A DNA stretch of 64,000 nucleotides, taken from Geobacillus proteiniphilus (lineage in GTDB: Bacteria; Bacillota; Bacilli; Bacillales; Anoxybacillaceae). The position numbers were made by a program, and so were the translations under genes. Shown piece after piece: positions 1-9,900 of this stretch (position 1 is the first letter of the stretch; each line of letters starts with the position of its first letter). The stretch lies in contig NZ_MQMG01000003.1 in the NCBI RefSeq assembly GCF_001908025.1, positions 1 through 64,000 on the forward strand, given 5' to 3'. The notes below the pieces were generated by a model. It was not told where the DNA came from. It worked only from the letters and a program-made list of their open reading frames with translations, and ran no database searches.

Positions 1-160
1 CCAGTGGATTCAAACACTTTTCCGTACAGGGTCTAAGCCACCATTAAGCATAACGTCCTGTTGAACTGTTTGCGCCTATTCTTCATTATGGGAAGAAAAG
101 GGGGATTTTCATCCCTGGGTGGAGGGCAAACCATTGCCCATGGATCTTTTCTGTGAAAAT
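1..160. repeat. ~150-bp direct repeat, copy A
   Basis: This stretch aligns by eye over about 150 bases with 1535-1690 in the same orientation, at roughly three quarters identity. Shared blocks include TACAGGGTC, CCACCATTAA, AACTGTTTGCG, CATTATGG and GATTTTCATnCCTGGGTGG. It lies on the 3' side of the IS110 transposase, while copy B lies on its 5' side. It may be the 5' end of another IS110 copy continuing outside the window, or a dispersed genomic repeat. A shorter relative lies at 10562-10640. Confidence 0.6.
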
Positions 161-293
161 CAAATGACCATGGCCGAAGATGTATACCTCGGGATCCGTG
201 TGGATATACTACAAATGACCAAAAAAGACAATAGGAAAACAGAGCTACCTTATTTTTAGGTATCTCGTATATTTCTTATTCTTTTTGGTTATA

Positions 294-1429
294 CTAACTG
301 ATTTGCGGCTCTCGGAATGGTTCTTTCCGAGAGAGCATACAGTAGATGATGGTGAGCATTCGGTGCGCGATCGCAACGAGTGCTTTTTTCTTTCCCCGGC
401 GAGCCGCCAATGACCAAAATTTCGCCGCCAACGGTTGATTCCTGCATCGGGATAACGCCCATGCCGCCTCGCATAACGCGGATTTAATATGAGGATTACC
501 CTTTACCGTTCGTGTACTTTTGCGTTTTCCAGCGCTTTCGTGATTTCCCGGGGCCACCCCAGCCCAAGAAGCGAGGCGCTGCGGTGTCGGGAACTGTCCC
601 ATATCCACTCCGATTTCGGCGATGATGACGGCGGCGGTTTCTTTTTCACTCCAGGAATCGTCATCAGAAGATCCACTTCCTGTTGATACGGTTGTAAGAG
701 ATGGTCGATGCGTTGGTCCATCTCCTGAATCAAGCTTTCCAAATACTCGATGTGCTTCCACGATTGGCGAATCATGAACAACTCATGTTCGGTTAATGTC
801 CCAAAGAGCGATTCCTGAATTTGTTGCTTTTTCCCTTTCATTCTTCCGTGAAGGCAAGCGTCGATATCGGCTTCTTCGATGTACCCCTGTTCCATTAAAC
901 GGGTCAAGAGTTTTCGGCCCGATACTCCGAAGATGTCGGAAATCACCGTACCCAGCTTGATATTGGAACACTCCAATACTTTATGAATTCGGTTTTTTTC
1001 CGCAATCAATTGACCCACCCACTTTTTGCGTAAACGGGTCAAGTCCCGCAATTCTCGAATTGGCGCGGGTGGCACAAAACTCTTTTCAATCAGTCCATAA
1101 CGCAATAATTTAGCGATCCATTCCGCATCGGATACATCCGTTTTTCTCCCTGGGACATTCTTGATTCGCTGAGCGTTGGCCAAGGTAATGTCAAAGTAGT
1201 CCTCTAAAATGTTAAAGACCGGTTTCCAGTAAACCCCCGTACTCTCCATCGCTAGATGAGTGATTTCTCGATCCTCGAGCCATTTCAGGAGGCGAAACAA
1301 GTCTTTGGTAAACGTCGAAAACGTTTCGATCTCCTTTTGAATGTGGTCTTCTTCTCCCCAAAGCGCACAAACGACAATCGTTTTGGCATGAACATCTAAA
1401 CCTGCGCAACGATGATAAAGCACATCCAT
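294..1429 (-). pseudogene. IS110-family transposase, frameshifted
   Basis: This encodes a DEDD-type transposase of the IS110/IS116/IS902 family, which excises and inserts the element as a circle. The N-terminal RuvC-like part shows AGLDVHAKTIVVC and AMESTGVYWKPV, and a central coiled segment follows. The C-terminal Tnp_20 part (TAAVIIAEIG, LASWAGVAPGNHESAGK) is in another frame. The two frames join at a T-run at 642-646 (five A on the coding strand), where one missing A, or a -1 shift, restores VKKETAAVIIAEIG. The start at 1429 is set by GGAAGGAG nine bases upstream; longer upstream starts lie in the repeat. It is probably inactive, unless the run acts as a programmed slippery site. Confidence 0.85.
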
Positions 1430-1534
1430 GATCCGGACTCCTTCCATTGATGAATTCGCAAACAGTGAGTCCACTTGTTCGTTAGGCATTTTTCTGTTCG
1501 TAGTCACCTTTTCCAAATGAAAAGGGCTTACAAT

Positions 1535-1690
1535 GGGTGGAACACCAAATGGACTCAAACAGTTTTTTGTACAGGGTCGAACCACCATTAAAAAGCACGT
1601 CTTTCCAAACTGTTTGCGTTCATCCTCCATTATGGAAGGAGAGATGGATTTTCATGCCTGGGTGGGGAGTAAAATTTACTCATGGATGTT
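1535..1690. repeat. ~150-bp direct repeat, copy B (upstream end of the IS110 element)
   Basis: This matches copy A at 1-160. It lies in the 5' non-coding end of the IS110 transposase, about 105-260 bases upstream of its start, where IS110-group elements usually carry the bridge RNA. Its far edge coincides with the truncated end of the orphan Rhs tip, whose stop codon at 1680-1682 falls inside the repeat. This suggests that the element's insertion removed the rest of that toxin. Confidence 0.6.
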
Positions 1691-2297
1691 TTTTAGGTAT
1701 TTTCTTTTTAATAACCTTTTTAACAACATACTTAGTACCTACTCTAACAATAACATAAGCAGCAACTATAAGGTAAGGATTACGCCCATCACTATCCGTT
1801 AGCATTACAGGATTATTACTTACGTAATTATAGCCATTTTGAGTTAAAACATCATCTTCATCCCCTGGGTCTGGATCCAAAGAAAGGAACACGCCATGCG
1901 TTGGATGATAGTACCGGGCGATCAGATAGTACAGACCCGTTTCTTTGTCATATTGGTATCCCGCATATCGGTATGGGTTTTCGTCCGCCAAGGCGCCGGA
2001 TTGGGAAAGAATATTCCCCCACGCATCGTATTGATAGCGGGCAACAATGTTTCCTTGTTCATCCGTCAGGGCGATGACATCCCCATGCGCGTTATAGTGG
2101 TAAAAATACGTCGCATTGCCTTTTTTCATGGCAAGGAGTTGCCCGTTTTCTCCGTATATATATGATCTTACCACATTTCCATCCGCATCGGTTTCATACA
2201 GAACGTTTAGGCTATCCCCTTGGTAATGGTAGTTCGTAATGACGCCATTCACATTCTTTTGGATGCGCCGGCCGTCTTCATCATATTTGTACGTCAC
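1680..2297 (-). pseudogene. Orphan Rhs/WapA tip, truncated
   Basis: This is a displaced 3' cassette of an Rhs-type toxin gene. Residues 1-170 are almost identical to the core of the full Rhs protein encoded at 3317-6913 (YD repeats, then YYLIARYYHPTHGVFLSLDPDPGDEDD and NNPVMLTDSDGR). After that the sequence diverges into a short basic tail, which ends where repeat B begins, so the toxin domain is missing. The reading frame stays open upstream of 2297 without Rhs similarity and without a ribosome binding site. It is therefore a silent cassette, of the kind that can recombine into the main gene to change its toxin. The shared DNA runs from about 1863 to 2305. Confidence 0.75.
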
Positions 2298-2685
2298 AAA
2301 CGGCGTGCATTCAAGAGTTAATAGAAGTAGAGTAATCCACTCACTATAGCAATTGGTATAAGGGGTAGAAAAGTTGCGAAAAAAATTTTTAAAACAGGGA
2401 GAAGCAAATATAAAGTTTTAGAAGATAAAAACGGTAGTAACTGATGATTTTTCAGTTGTTTATAGTTAACGAAAATCATAAAACAGGACATCTTTTTCAA
2501 ACTGATTTTGGCGTACAATGTAACGAAAAAAATATCTTGCAGGAGTTTCGTGGGTTATGTGTATAGATTGTTGCTCTTGTCGTTTATTCGCCACTACACC
2601 CCTTCTAAAAAAGAAACCTTGAAAGGCTTATAGCCAATCAAGGTTCTCTTTGTTTTATTTTTGTGTTCGGAATAGACATCTACAT
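2298..2685. other. AT-rich gap between orphan tip and immunity gene
   Basis: No convincing gene is seen. A 66-codon minus-strand frame (2318-2518, hydrophobic C-terminus) has no recognisable family. It may be a remnant of the immunity gene or spacer that normally separates Rhs cassettes. An imperfect hairpin near 2618-2655 (ccttgaaagg and AATCAAGGTTCTCTTTG) could end transcription of the upstream immunity gene. Confidence 0.35.
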
Positions 2686-3306
2686 TTACTTAACACCGTT
2701 AGAATAATTTAAGAAGAAAGTATCAGCAATTTCTTGTGGAAGTTGTTGATTTACAAAATTGAGCCCCACCCACGATAAAACTGTTTCATCAATAGAGCGC
2801 CAATTTTTTAAAATCGGCAATAAATCCGCACTATTGTTTACATCTTGAATCCCTAAAACACAAACCCCATAACTTCTTTCTCCCCATATTGCCCATTTCA
2901 TTGAAGGAGGTAGCCAAATAACAGTATAAGAATTGTACAGCACTGCATCCGCTGGACTTTCCTCAGGTCCTAATTCAAGAACATCTAAATATTCATCAGG
3001 TGATAAATTGACAGGGAGTTTCATCCAATTATAATAATTAAACTCTTTATAAAAATATTCTACTGGATTAGGGTCTAACACTGCGGTAAGGACATAATCA
3101 TCTTTTGTTTCTATAGATAATTGCTGGATTGTGCTCCAAAAATCTTTGTCCATTGCCCAGTCAAACTCTTCAAACAAAAAATAATTGAATTGTTCCCGGA
3201 ATACCTGTTCAGGCAATCTATTTTCTATATAAAACGTATCACTAGCTATTCCTATTAATTTATTAAACTCTTTTTTTTCCCTAACAAATAAAGTTTCTAA
3301 ATTCAT
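2686..3306 (-). CDS. Putative immunity protein for the adjacent Rhs toxin
   Basis: This 206-residue protein is acidic, rich in aromatic residues, and has no signal peptide or membrane segment. I do not recognise its family. It starts ten bases after the stop of the Rhs C-terminal half, with AGGGGGAGTCC in front of the ATG. This is the position where Rhs, WapA and Cdi systems encode the cognate immunity protein that binds and neutralises the toxin in the producer. Low GC compared with the core genome is typical of such genes. The function is inferred from position only. Confidence 0.55.
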   Translation of the reverse strand: MNLETLFVREKKEFNKLIGIASDTFYIENRLPEQVFREQFNYFLFEEFDWAMDKDFWSTIQQLSIETKDDYVLTAVLDPNPVEYFYKEFNYYNWMKLPVNLSPDEYLDVLELGPEESPADAVLYNSYTVIWLPPSMKWAIWGERSYGVCVLGIQDVNNSADLLPILKNWRSIDETVLSWVGLNFVNQQLPQEIADTFFLNYSNGVK

Positions 3307-3316
3307 TGGACTCCCC

Positions 3317-6300
3317 CTATTTTAACCTAATTTTTAAAGTCATTCTTTTGCTCCCTTTTGGATAAAAGTCAGCGGTTGAACCACCTGTGGATTTAGCACC
3401 GTCGCGAAGAACATATTTTGCGCCATCTTTTGTCAGTATTATTGTTTTTCCGTCTTTAGATATTGATTTTTTCCATCCATCTCTAAGTAGATTTTTTTCG
3501 AACTGTGCTTTAGATACATCAGTCGCTCTGTTAGCATAACGACTACCAGATTTAGTCACATCTACATATTTAGAAGCTTTGCCTGTACCCTTTATAATAA
3601 ATCTACCTGTATTTCTAACAAGTTTAAATTTTCCTCCACCAACAAAACCAATAGCTGCCGTAGCCGCGACGCCTTTCCATCCTTTTCCTGACTTGTATGC
3701 CTTATACCCATCATACGCCGCAAATCCCGCGTTGATAGCCAGCCATACCCAATGCCCATCCGGATCCACCAACATCACCGGGTTGTTGTTCGCATACGTA
3801 TATCCGTTTTGCGTGAGAATGTCATCCGCATCCCCTGGATCTGGGTCTAGAGAAAGGAACACGCCATGCACCGGATGGTAGTACCGGGCAATCAGATAAT
3901 ACAGACCCGTTTCTTGGTCATATTGGTATCCCGCATATCGGTATGGATTTTCGTCCGCCAAGGCGCCGGATTGGGAAAGAATGTTCCCCCACGCATCGTA
4001 TTGGTAACGGGCCACGATGTTTCCTTGCGCATCCGTTAGGGCGATGACATCGCCATGGGCGTTATAGTGGTAAAAATACGTCGCATTGCCTTTTTTCATG
4101 GCAAGGAGTTGCCCGTTTTCTCCGTATATATACGATCTTACCACATTTCCGCTCGCATCGGTTTCATACAGAACGTTTAGGCTATCCCCTTGGTAATGGT
4201 AGTTCGTAATGACGCCATTTACATTCTTTTGGATGCGCCGGCCGTCTTCATCATATTTGTACGTCACAAAAGGAGTGCTTTCTCCTTTTCTTGTAATGGA
4301 AACCAATTGGTCCGCTTCGTTCCATTCGTATTGATATTTTCCATCTTCGAGACGGTTGCCGTTGGCATCATATGTGATCGATTCGTTTCCAAAACGAATG
4401 AGCTGATTGGCAGCGTTATAATCGGCATTGGTCGTCGTCGACTGCCCATCTTTCGTTTTCACGATTTGCTTCCGATTGCCGAATCCGTCATAGGCATATT
4501 CGATTTTCGTGCCATCTGGAAGCTGCTCTTCCACTAATTGGTCTAGGGTATCGTAACGGTAGACGGTCGTTTCCCCCGTTGGGGATTCCACTTTCGTCCG
4601 GTTGCCGTTTTCATCGTAACGGTACGTTTCCGATAAAATTTCTTTTCCGTCCGCCGTACCGATCGAAACGCTTTCCACTAAGCCGCGGTCATCATACGTA
4701 AAGGTTGAACCGGCCCCATTTCCTGTCGTGAAGGTGCGAACGTTTCCTCTCTCGTCATAGTCAAAGCGGTACGTATACGTTCCATCTTGGACGACCGTAT
4801 TTTGATCCAATGCATTGTATTGGTAATTGATCGTTTGACTAAAGGACCCATGAGAGAACATGAACTGCTGCAATTTATCCGATGTGGTTGGGTACAGCCA
4901 TTTTTGCAGCCCGCCACGGTCCGACAGTTCCACCAGCCGATTCGCTTTATCAAATGTTCTCGTTTTGGTGGTGCCGTCTTTTAAATATTTGACGGAAAGT
5001 TCGTTCCCATTTTTATCATAACTAAATTCGTAATACGGGACGTTGTTGTAGGAAACAGTTTTGACTCTTTCGGCCCCGTCATACGTCCATTGAATCGTGT
5101 TTCCTTTCGGCAAAACCGTTTTGATTTTATTTCCGTTGGCATCATATTCATTCGTTGTCACATCATTCAACGGACCGACGGTTTTAATGAGTTTACCGGT
5201 CGCATCATAAGAATAGGCAAATGTTTGAGACTGGCCGTCGCTGGTTTGAATGACTTTTGAAGTCATATTGCCATTTAAGTCATAATCGTAGTTGACGGAA
5301 GTACCGTTCGCTAACAACAGCTGTTTTAAACGATCCGATAAATCATACGTGTACTCTTTCTTGTTTCCTTTCTTATCGTACTCGCTTAACAGGTTTCCTA
5401 CGGCATCATAATTCTTTTTCGCCACATAGCCTTCTTCATCCACTTCTTCCGTGACATAATTTCCGCTTGCATCATACTTGTTTTTCGTCACCACGTTTCC
5501 TTCCATTAAACGGATCGCGTCAAACCATACCGTTCCCGTGTAATTGCCACGGAAGACAGCGGATATGTCGATTTTATCAATTGGCTTGGAAGGTTGAATC
5601 GAAACGGCGGCACGGTTCCAATCTTGATTGCCAGTAGGGAAATCGGCGGTATACGTTTGGGTCGTTCCATCCACAAAGTATACTTTAGCCGTAATGGAAT
5701 AATCGCTTGCGCTCACTGTGCCATTGGCTTTTACATTTTCAGCTTTCGAAACCCCAGTAAGCGTAAGGTTAATTGGTGCATCACCAGATGTTTGGCCAAC
5801 GATGATGGTCTGCTTATACTCACTTGCCGATTGCGTGGTGCTTGTTCTAGATATTTTTAGTGAGTACCCTCCATCAAATGATTGTGTAGAATCTACGCTT
5901 CCTCCTGTTCCACTCCAATTCGTGGTGGTTCCTTCAAAACTACTATTTACAACTGGGTTGTAGCTGGAAGAAACCTGCGCTTCTTCCAATTGAACATTAT
6001 CAAACCAGGCTTCTCCGGAAGCATCTGGAGACTTATGATCGACCTCTAAATAGACGCGAATTTTGGCTGCATTCGAAGGAGTAGTAAACGTAACTTGCCG
6101 CTCTGTCCAAGGTCTTGTGCCTGTAAGTTGGCTATAACGATGATCCGCCCAAGAAATCGTTTGATTTTGACTATTCATGAATTGAACATTGAAAAAGGCA
6201 TTGGCTTTCGTTAAATTCGTTTTGATCTTCCCGCTTAACGTATACGTGGTATTTGGTTTCACTGTGATTTCTTGGGTAGCCGCTACATAGCCAAGTTCTG

Positions 6301-6913
6301 TATTAGGAGAAGTAGAGTCAGCGACGATTTTTAACGTTTTTCTCCCTGTCAATCCATTATATACATTCGTGTCTTCCAGTAATTGCCCAGAATCATAATG
6401 ACTGAGAAGATTCCAAGCTGTGATTCCTTGTTCAAAGCCGCTATTAGAGAGCAAATTCGTGGCACTGCCTAATGTATCGCTTTCTTCAATGATATTCCCA
6501 TAGGCATCGTACTTCGATACAGAAGACGTTTTTCCCGATTGATCCGTTTCGGATACAGGATTTAATCCATCATAGGCAATCGTGGTTGTATCGCCTTCCG
6601 TATCTGTCATGGAGATGACATCATTATTTTTGTTATACTCGTATGTTTCCGTACCATAACTATCTTTCGCCGTTAACACATTCCCCTTGGCGTCATACGT
6701 ATATGATTCAGTAGGATTCGCTGCATTTTGATCATTCGGATCCCGTGATTCTACTAGATTATTTCCCTCATAAACATAGCTTGTCGTAATGTTTAAGCCA
6801 TCTACGTCTTCGATAATTTGAATTGGGTTCGCTGCTTCATTAAATTTATACTGAATTTTACGGCCATTCGGTTGCGTTACGACAAGTTGTCGTTTTGTTT
6901 GGTCATAGTTCAT
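3317..6913 (-). CDS. WapA/Rhs-type protein, C-terminal half with variable toxin tip
   Basis: This 1,198-residue frame starts with YD repeats. Two carbohydrate-binding-like modules follow, at about 155-310 (NSGFEQGITAWN) and 320-470 (NSSFEGTTTNWSG). A long YD-repeat array to about 1000 would form the toxin-enclosing shell, and the RHS core follows (YYLIARYYHPVHGVF, near 1004). After DPDGHWVW (about 1052) comes a ~145-residue variable domain. That tip has a Gly/Ala-rich entry segment and ends in a compact basic module containing STGGSTADFY, which resembles small RNase-type polymorphic toxins; this assignment is uncertain. Its ATG overlaps the stop of the N-terminal half (ATGA), and no separate strong ribosome binding site is seen. 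Confidence 0.8.
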   Translation of the reverse strand: MNYDQTKRQLVVTQPNGRKIQYKFNEAANPIQIIEDVDGLNITTSYVYEGNNLVESRDPNDQNAANPTESYTYDAKGNVLTAKDSYGTETYEYNKNNDVISMTDTEGDTTTIAYDGLNPVSETDQSGKTSSVSKYDAYGNIIEESDTLGSATNLLSNSGFEQGITAWNLLSHYDSGQLLEDTNVYNGLTGRKTLKIVADSTSPNTELGYVAATQEITVKPNTTYTLSGKIKTNLTKANAFFNVQFMNSQNQTISWADHRYSQLTGTRPWTERQVTFTTPSNAAKIRVYLEVDHKSPDASGEAWFDNVQLEEAQVSSSYNPVVNSSFEGTTTNWSGTGGSVDSTQSFDGGYSLKISRTSTTQSASEYKQTIIVGQTSGDAPINLTLTGVSKAENVKANGTVSASDYSITAKVYFVDGTTQTYTADFPTGNQDWNRAAVSIQPSKPIDKIDISAVFRGNYTGTVWFDAIRLMEGNVVTKNKYDASGNYVTEEVDEEGYVAKKNYDAVGNLLSEYDKKGNKKEYTYDLSDRLKQLLLANGTSVNYDYDLNGNMTSKVIQTSDGQSQTFAYSYDATGKLIKTVGPLNDVTTNEYDANGNKIKTVLPKGNTIQWTYDGAERVKTVSYNNVPYYEFSYDKNGNELSVKYLKDGTTKTRTFDKANRLVELSDRGGLQKWLYPTTSDKLQQFMFSHGSFSQTINYQYNALDQNTVVQDGTYTYRFDYDERGNVRTFTTGNGAGSTFTYDDRGLVESVSIGTADGKEILSETYRYDENGNRTKVESPTGETTVYRYDTLDQLVEEQLPDGTKIEYAYDGFGNRKQIVKTKDGQSTTTNADYNAANQLIRFGNESITYDANGNRLEDGKYQYEWNEADQLVSITRKGESTPFVTYKYDEDGRRIQKNVNGVITNYHYQGDSLNVLYETDASGNVVRSYIYGENGQLLAMKKGNATYFYHYNAHGDVIALTDAQGNIVARYQYDAWGNILSQSGALADENPYRYAGYQYDQETGLYYLIARYYHPVHGVFLSLDPDPGDADDILTQNGYTYANNNPVMLVDPDGHWVWLAINAGFAAYDGYKAYKSGKGWKGVAATAAIGFVGGGKFKLVRNTGRFIIKGTGKASKYVDVTKSGSRYANRATDVSKAQFEKNLLRDGWKKSISKDGKTIILTKDGAKYVLRDGAKSTGGSTADFYPKGSKRMTLKIRLK

Positions 6914-9900
6914 CTATAGATGCGGTTTTCAGGATCAATCGCTTGGCTTAGCCTGTCGCCATTATAAATGAACTGATTAACGACCGTTTTTGCTTCCGTA
7001 TGCGTCGGTTCCAATACTTTCTCTAATCGACCAAGTTCATTATATTGGTATCTCGTTACTTCCCCGCCCGTCTGGGTTACTTTTGTTAACAAGTCGTTGT
7101 TATACTCATACGTGATTGTCCGATTCATTGGGTCGGTAATTTTCTGGATTCTGCCGCTTGCGTTGTACTCCATACTCAGTTTTCTGCCCGACGCATCGGT
7201 AATCGACACGAGCTTTCCGTTAGAATAACTGTAGGTAGTGGCATTCCCATGTCCATCTACGATTTTAGTTAACTTGCCGTTACTTTTTTGAAAGTGGATT
7301 TTCGTTTGATCTTTTGTCGTCAGTATATATTCATCGGTTGTTTCGCTTAACTCCAAGTAAACACCTGTCGGGGCTTTATACGTGCCGTCGGATAATTTCG
7401 TGAATATATGGAGCGTGCCATCTTCATCCGTAAATCTTGCTTCATTTCCTTGGGCCACGATGTTCATTTCCGCATCGCTATGCCATCCTTTTCCAAACAA
7501 TCCAACCGATGTGGATAAACTATTGTAAGTTCTTGTGATTTCAAGCCCCGGTCCTCTTCCGGAAATCGAAACATCGTCTTCGTCTATAATCAGATTACCG
7601 GTAGCGGCATTCACGCTGCCATACGGAACATCAATGATGGACCAGTACTCTTCTTTTCCTAAATACTCATTCGCCTCCGGAATTTTCACCGTCAATGCAT
7701 TGCTGGAAAATACTGTTTCCCCATCCGCATTGTATGCACTGAGTCGGAAGTAGTAATTGGTGCTTGTGGCGTATTTTGTCCCCATTTTCGCATACATTGG
7801 GGAAGGATCTTTCGGAAGTTCCAATCCTTTTCCATCATGATGCAACGTTAAGGTGCTGGAATCCCCCTGTTGGATTTCCTCCGGAGTTGGCCAAATTCCT
7901 TTGTTTTGTGTCGTCCAATGGTCCACGTCTCCTACATCAAATGCTTCATAGTAAAGTCCATTGAAAATCCACACTTTATACCCTGTCGCTCCAGGAATCT
8001 TATCCCAGTTTAACATGACATAGCCAGAGTTGCTCCCCGATTGATTGCTGTAAGCAAATCCGGAAGGCGCTGATGGCACTGGCAAATCTGGAATACTAGG
8101 CATATACGCATCAGAAAAGACGGTTTCCCCTTGAGAGTTATAGGCACTTACTCGAATCCAGTAGTTGGTAGCCGTTGCGTATTTTGTTCCTGCATTGGCA
8201 TAGACCGGAGACGGGTCAACAGCTAATTCCGTGCCAAGACCATCGTTTACATGCAACTTATATCTACCTGCTTGAATTTCCGTGGAGGTTGGCCAATACT
8301 TTTTGTTTTTCGTTGTCCAAGAAGTGACGTTCCCGACATCTAGCGATTCATAGTAGGAGCCATTAAAAATCCAAATTTTATACCCCGTCGCTCCACTCAC
8401 AGGATTCCATTTGAAATCGATATATCCTGTTCCATTTCCGTTTGTATAACTTACCCCCGTCGGAGCAGATGGTTTTGCCAAATTCGGAATGGTCGGCATA
8501 TACGCGCCTGACATGGCGCTTTCGCCTTGAGGAAAAATCGCACTGACTCGGAACCAGTAGTTCTTGCTATTCGGATAACTTCCTCCTGAATTTCGATAGA
8601 CCGGGGAAGGATCGACAGCAAGCTCCGTCCCTAACTGATCTTGGTGCAAGTCGTATCTTCCAGCGCTAATTTCAGAAGGGGTCGGCCAGATTTTTTTCCC
8701 CTTTGTACTCCAGGAAGTGACATTGCCTACATCAAACGCTTCATATGATTTCCCGTTATAAATCCAAACTTTATAACCCGTAGCACCAGGAACCGGATCC
8801 CATGATAAATTTATATATCCTGTGCCATCCCCATTACTGAAGGCCGTTCCTGTCGGCGTATTTGGAACTGGTATCGTATACGTAACAGACAAATATGGTT
8901 TATAACTGCTATTCGTGGTGGAGACAACCTTTTTCCAATACGTTTGTCCATTACCATTCGTATGAAGTTTAAATCCGTAATTTGGCTTTGTCCCGGATGC
9001 CCATTCTTTTACCGTATTCGTTACATCAAATTGCGCCCATTGGTCTCTTGCGACATCAACCTTGCCAATGTTGGTGGAGGAAGGTTTATTATTCCACGTT
9101 AACGTGCTCGCGGACCATGGACCGTTGACAACATCTAGCCATAGACCTGTTGGTGTTGTTGCATAATACGAATGGGTGACATATACATTGAATGTGGCAC
9201 TCGTCACATTCATATTTTTGATGCTCGATAGATCTTGATTCAAAAAGCCATAGCAAGTGCCTGTTGTTCCATCATAATACCCCACCTTTAAAACGTATTG
9301 TCCCTGCGCCGAATCCCACTTACTTGATGAGGAACTATAGTTGGTTGTCGGATAGGCGCTCATTACAAATGCATCGGTAGACACCTGAATGGAAGTGCTC
9401 GGATCAATATAAACAGGGTATACACGTTTAGGATCCTTCAGCCACTCCGGGTCGGCTTTGACCGTTAAAATATATCCTTGATTATCCTGTTGTAATTCAT
9501 ACGTTACATTCTCTGAGCGCTGCACTTCGCCAGAGCGTTCATCGACATTCGAATCCACCATAAACGGCTTCGGCAGTTCAAACACCTTTTCATGTTCTTG
9601 ATTTGTCAATAAAATGGAGCCATCGTCTTGAATGTCTGCATGTAAATTCGTTTTCAGACGGAATTTGAAAATATGATAGCCAGTAAAAGAATGAAGAACT
9701 AAATCTTCTTTCGTTGACTCGTTAAATGTAATATTTTGCAGGTCTATACTTGGAAAAATGTTTTTATGAAGAATTTTGTTGTCTTTTTTCTTATAGGTAG
9801 CAGCAACATCCTTCGCCTTTATCGGTTGTACGTCATTACCTGCTGCCTCTAAAATAGAATAGGAAATCGAATATCCATTGTAATGGAAAGTAGCATATTC

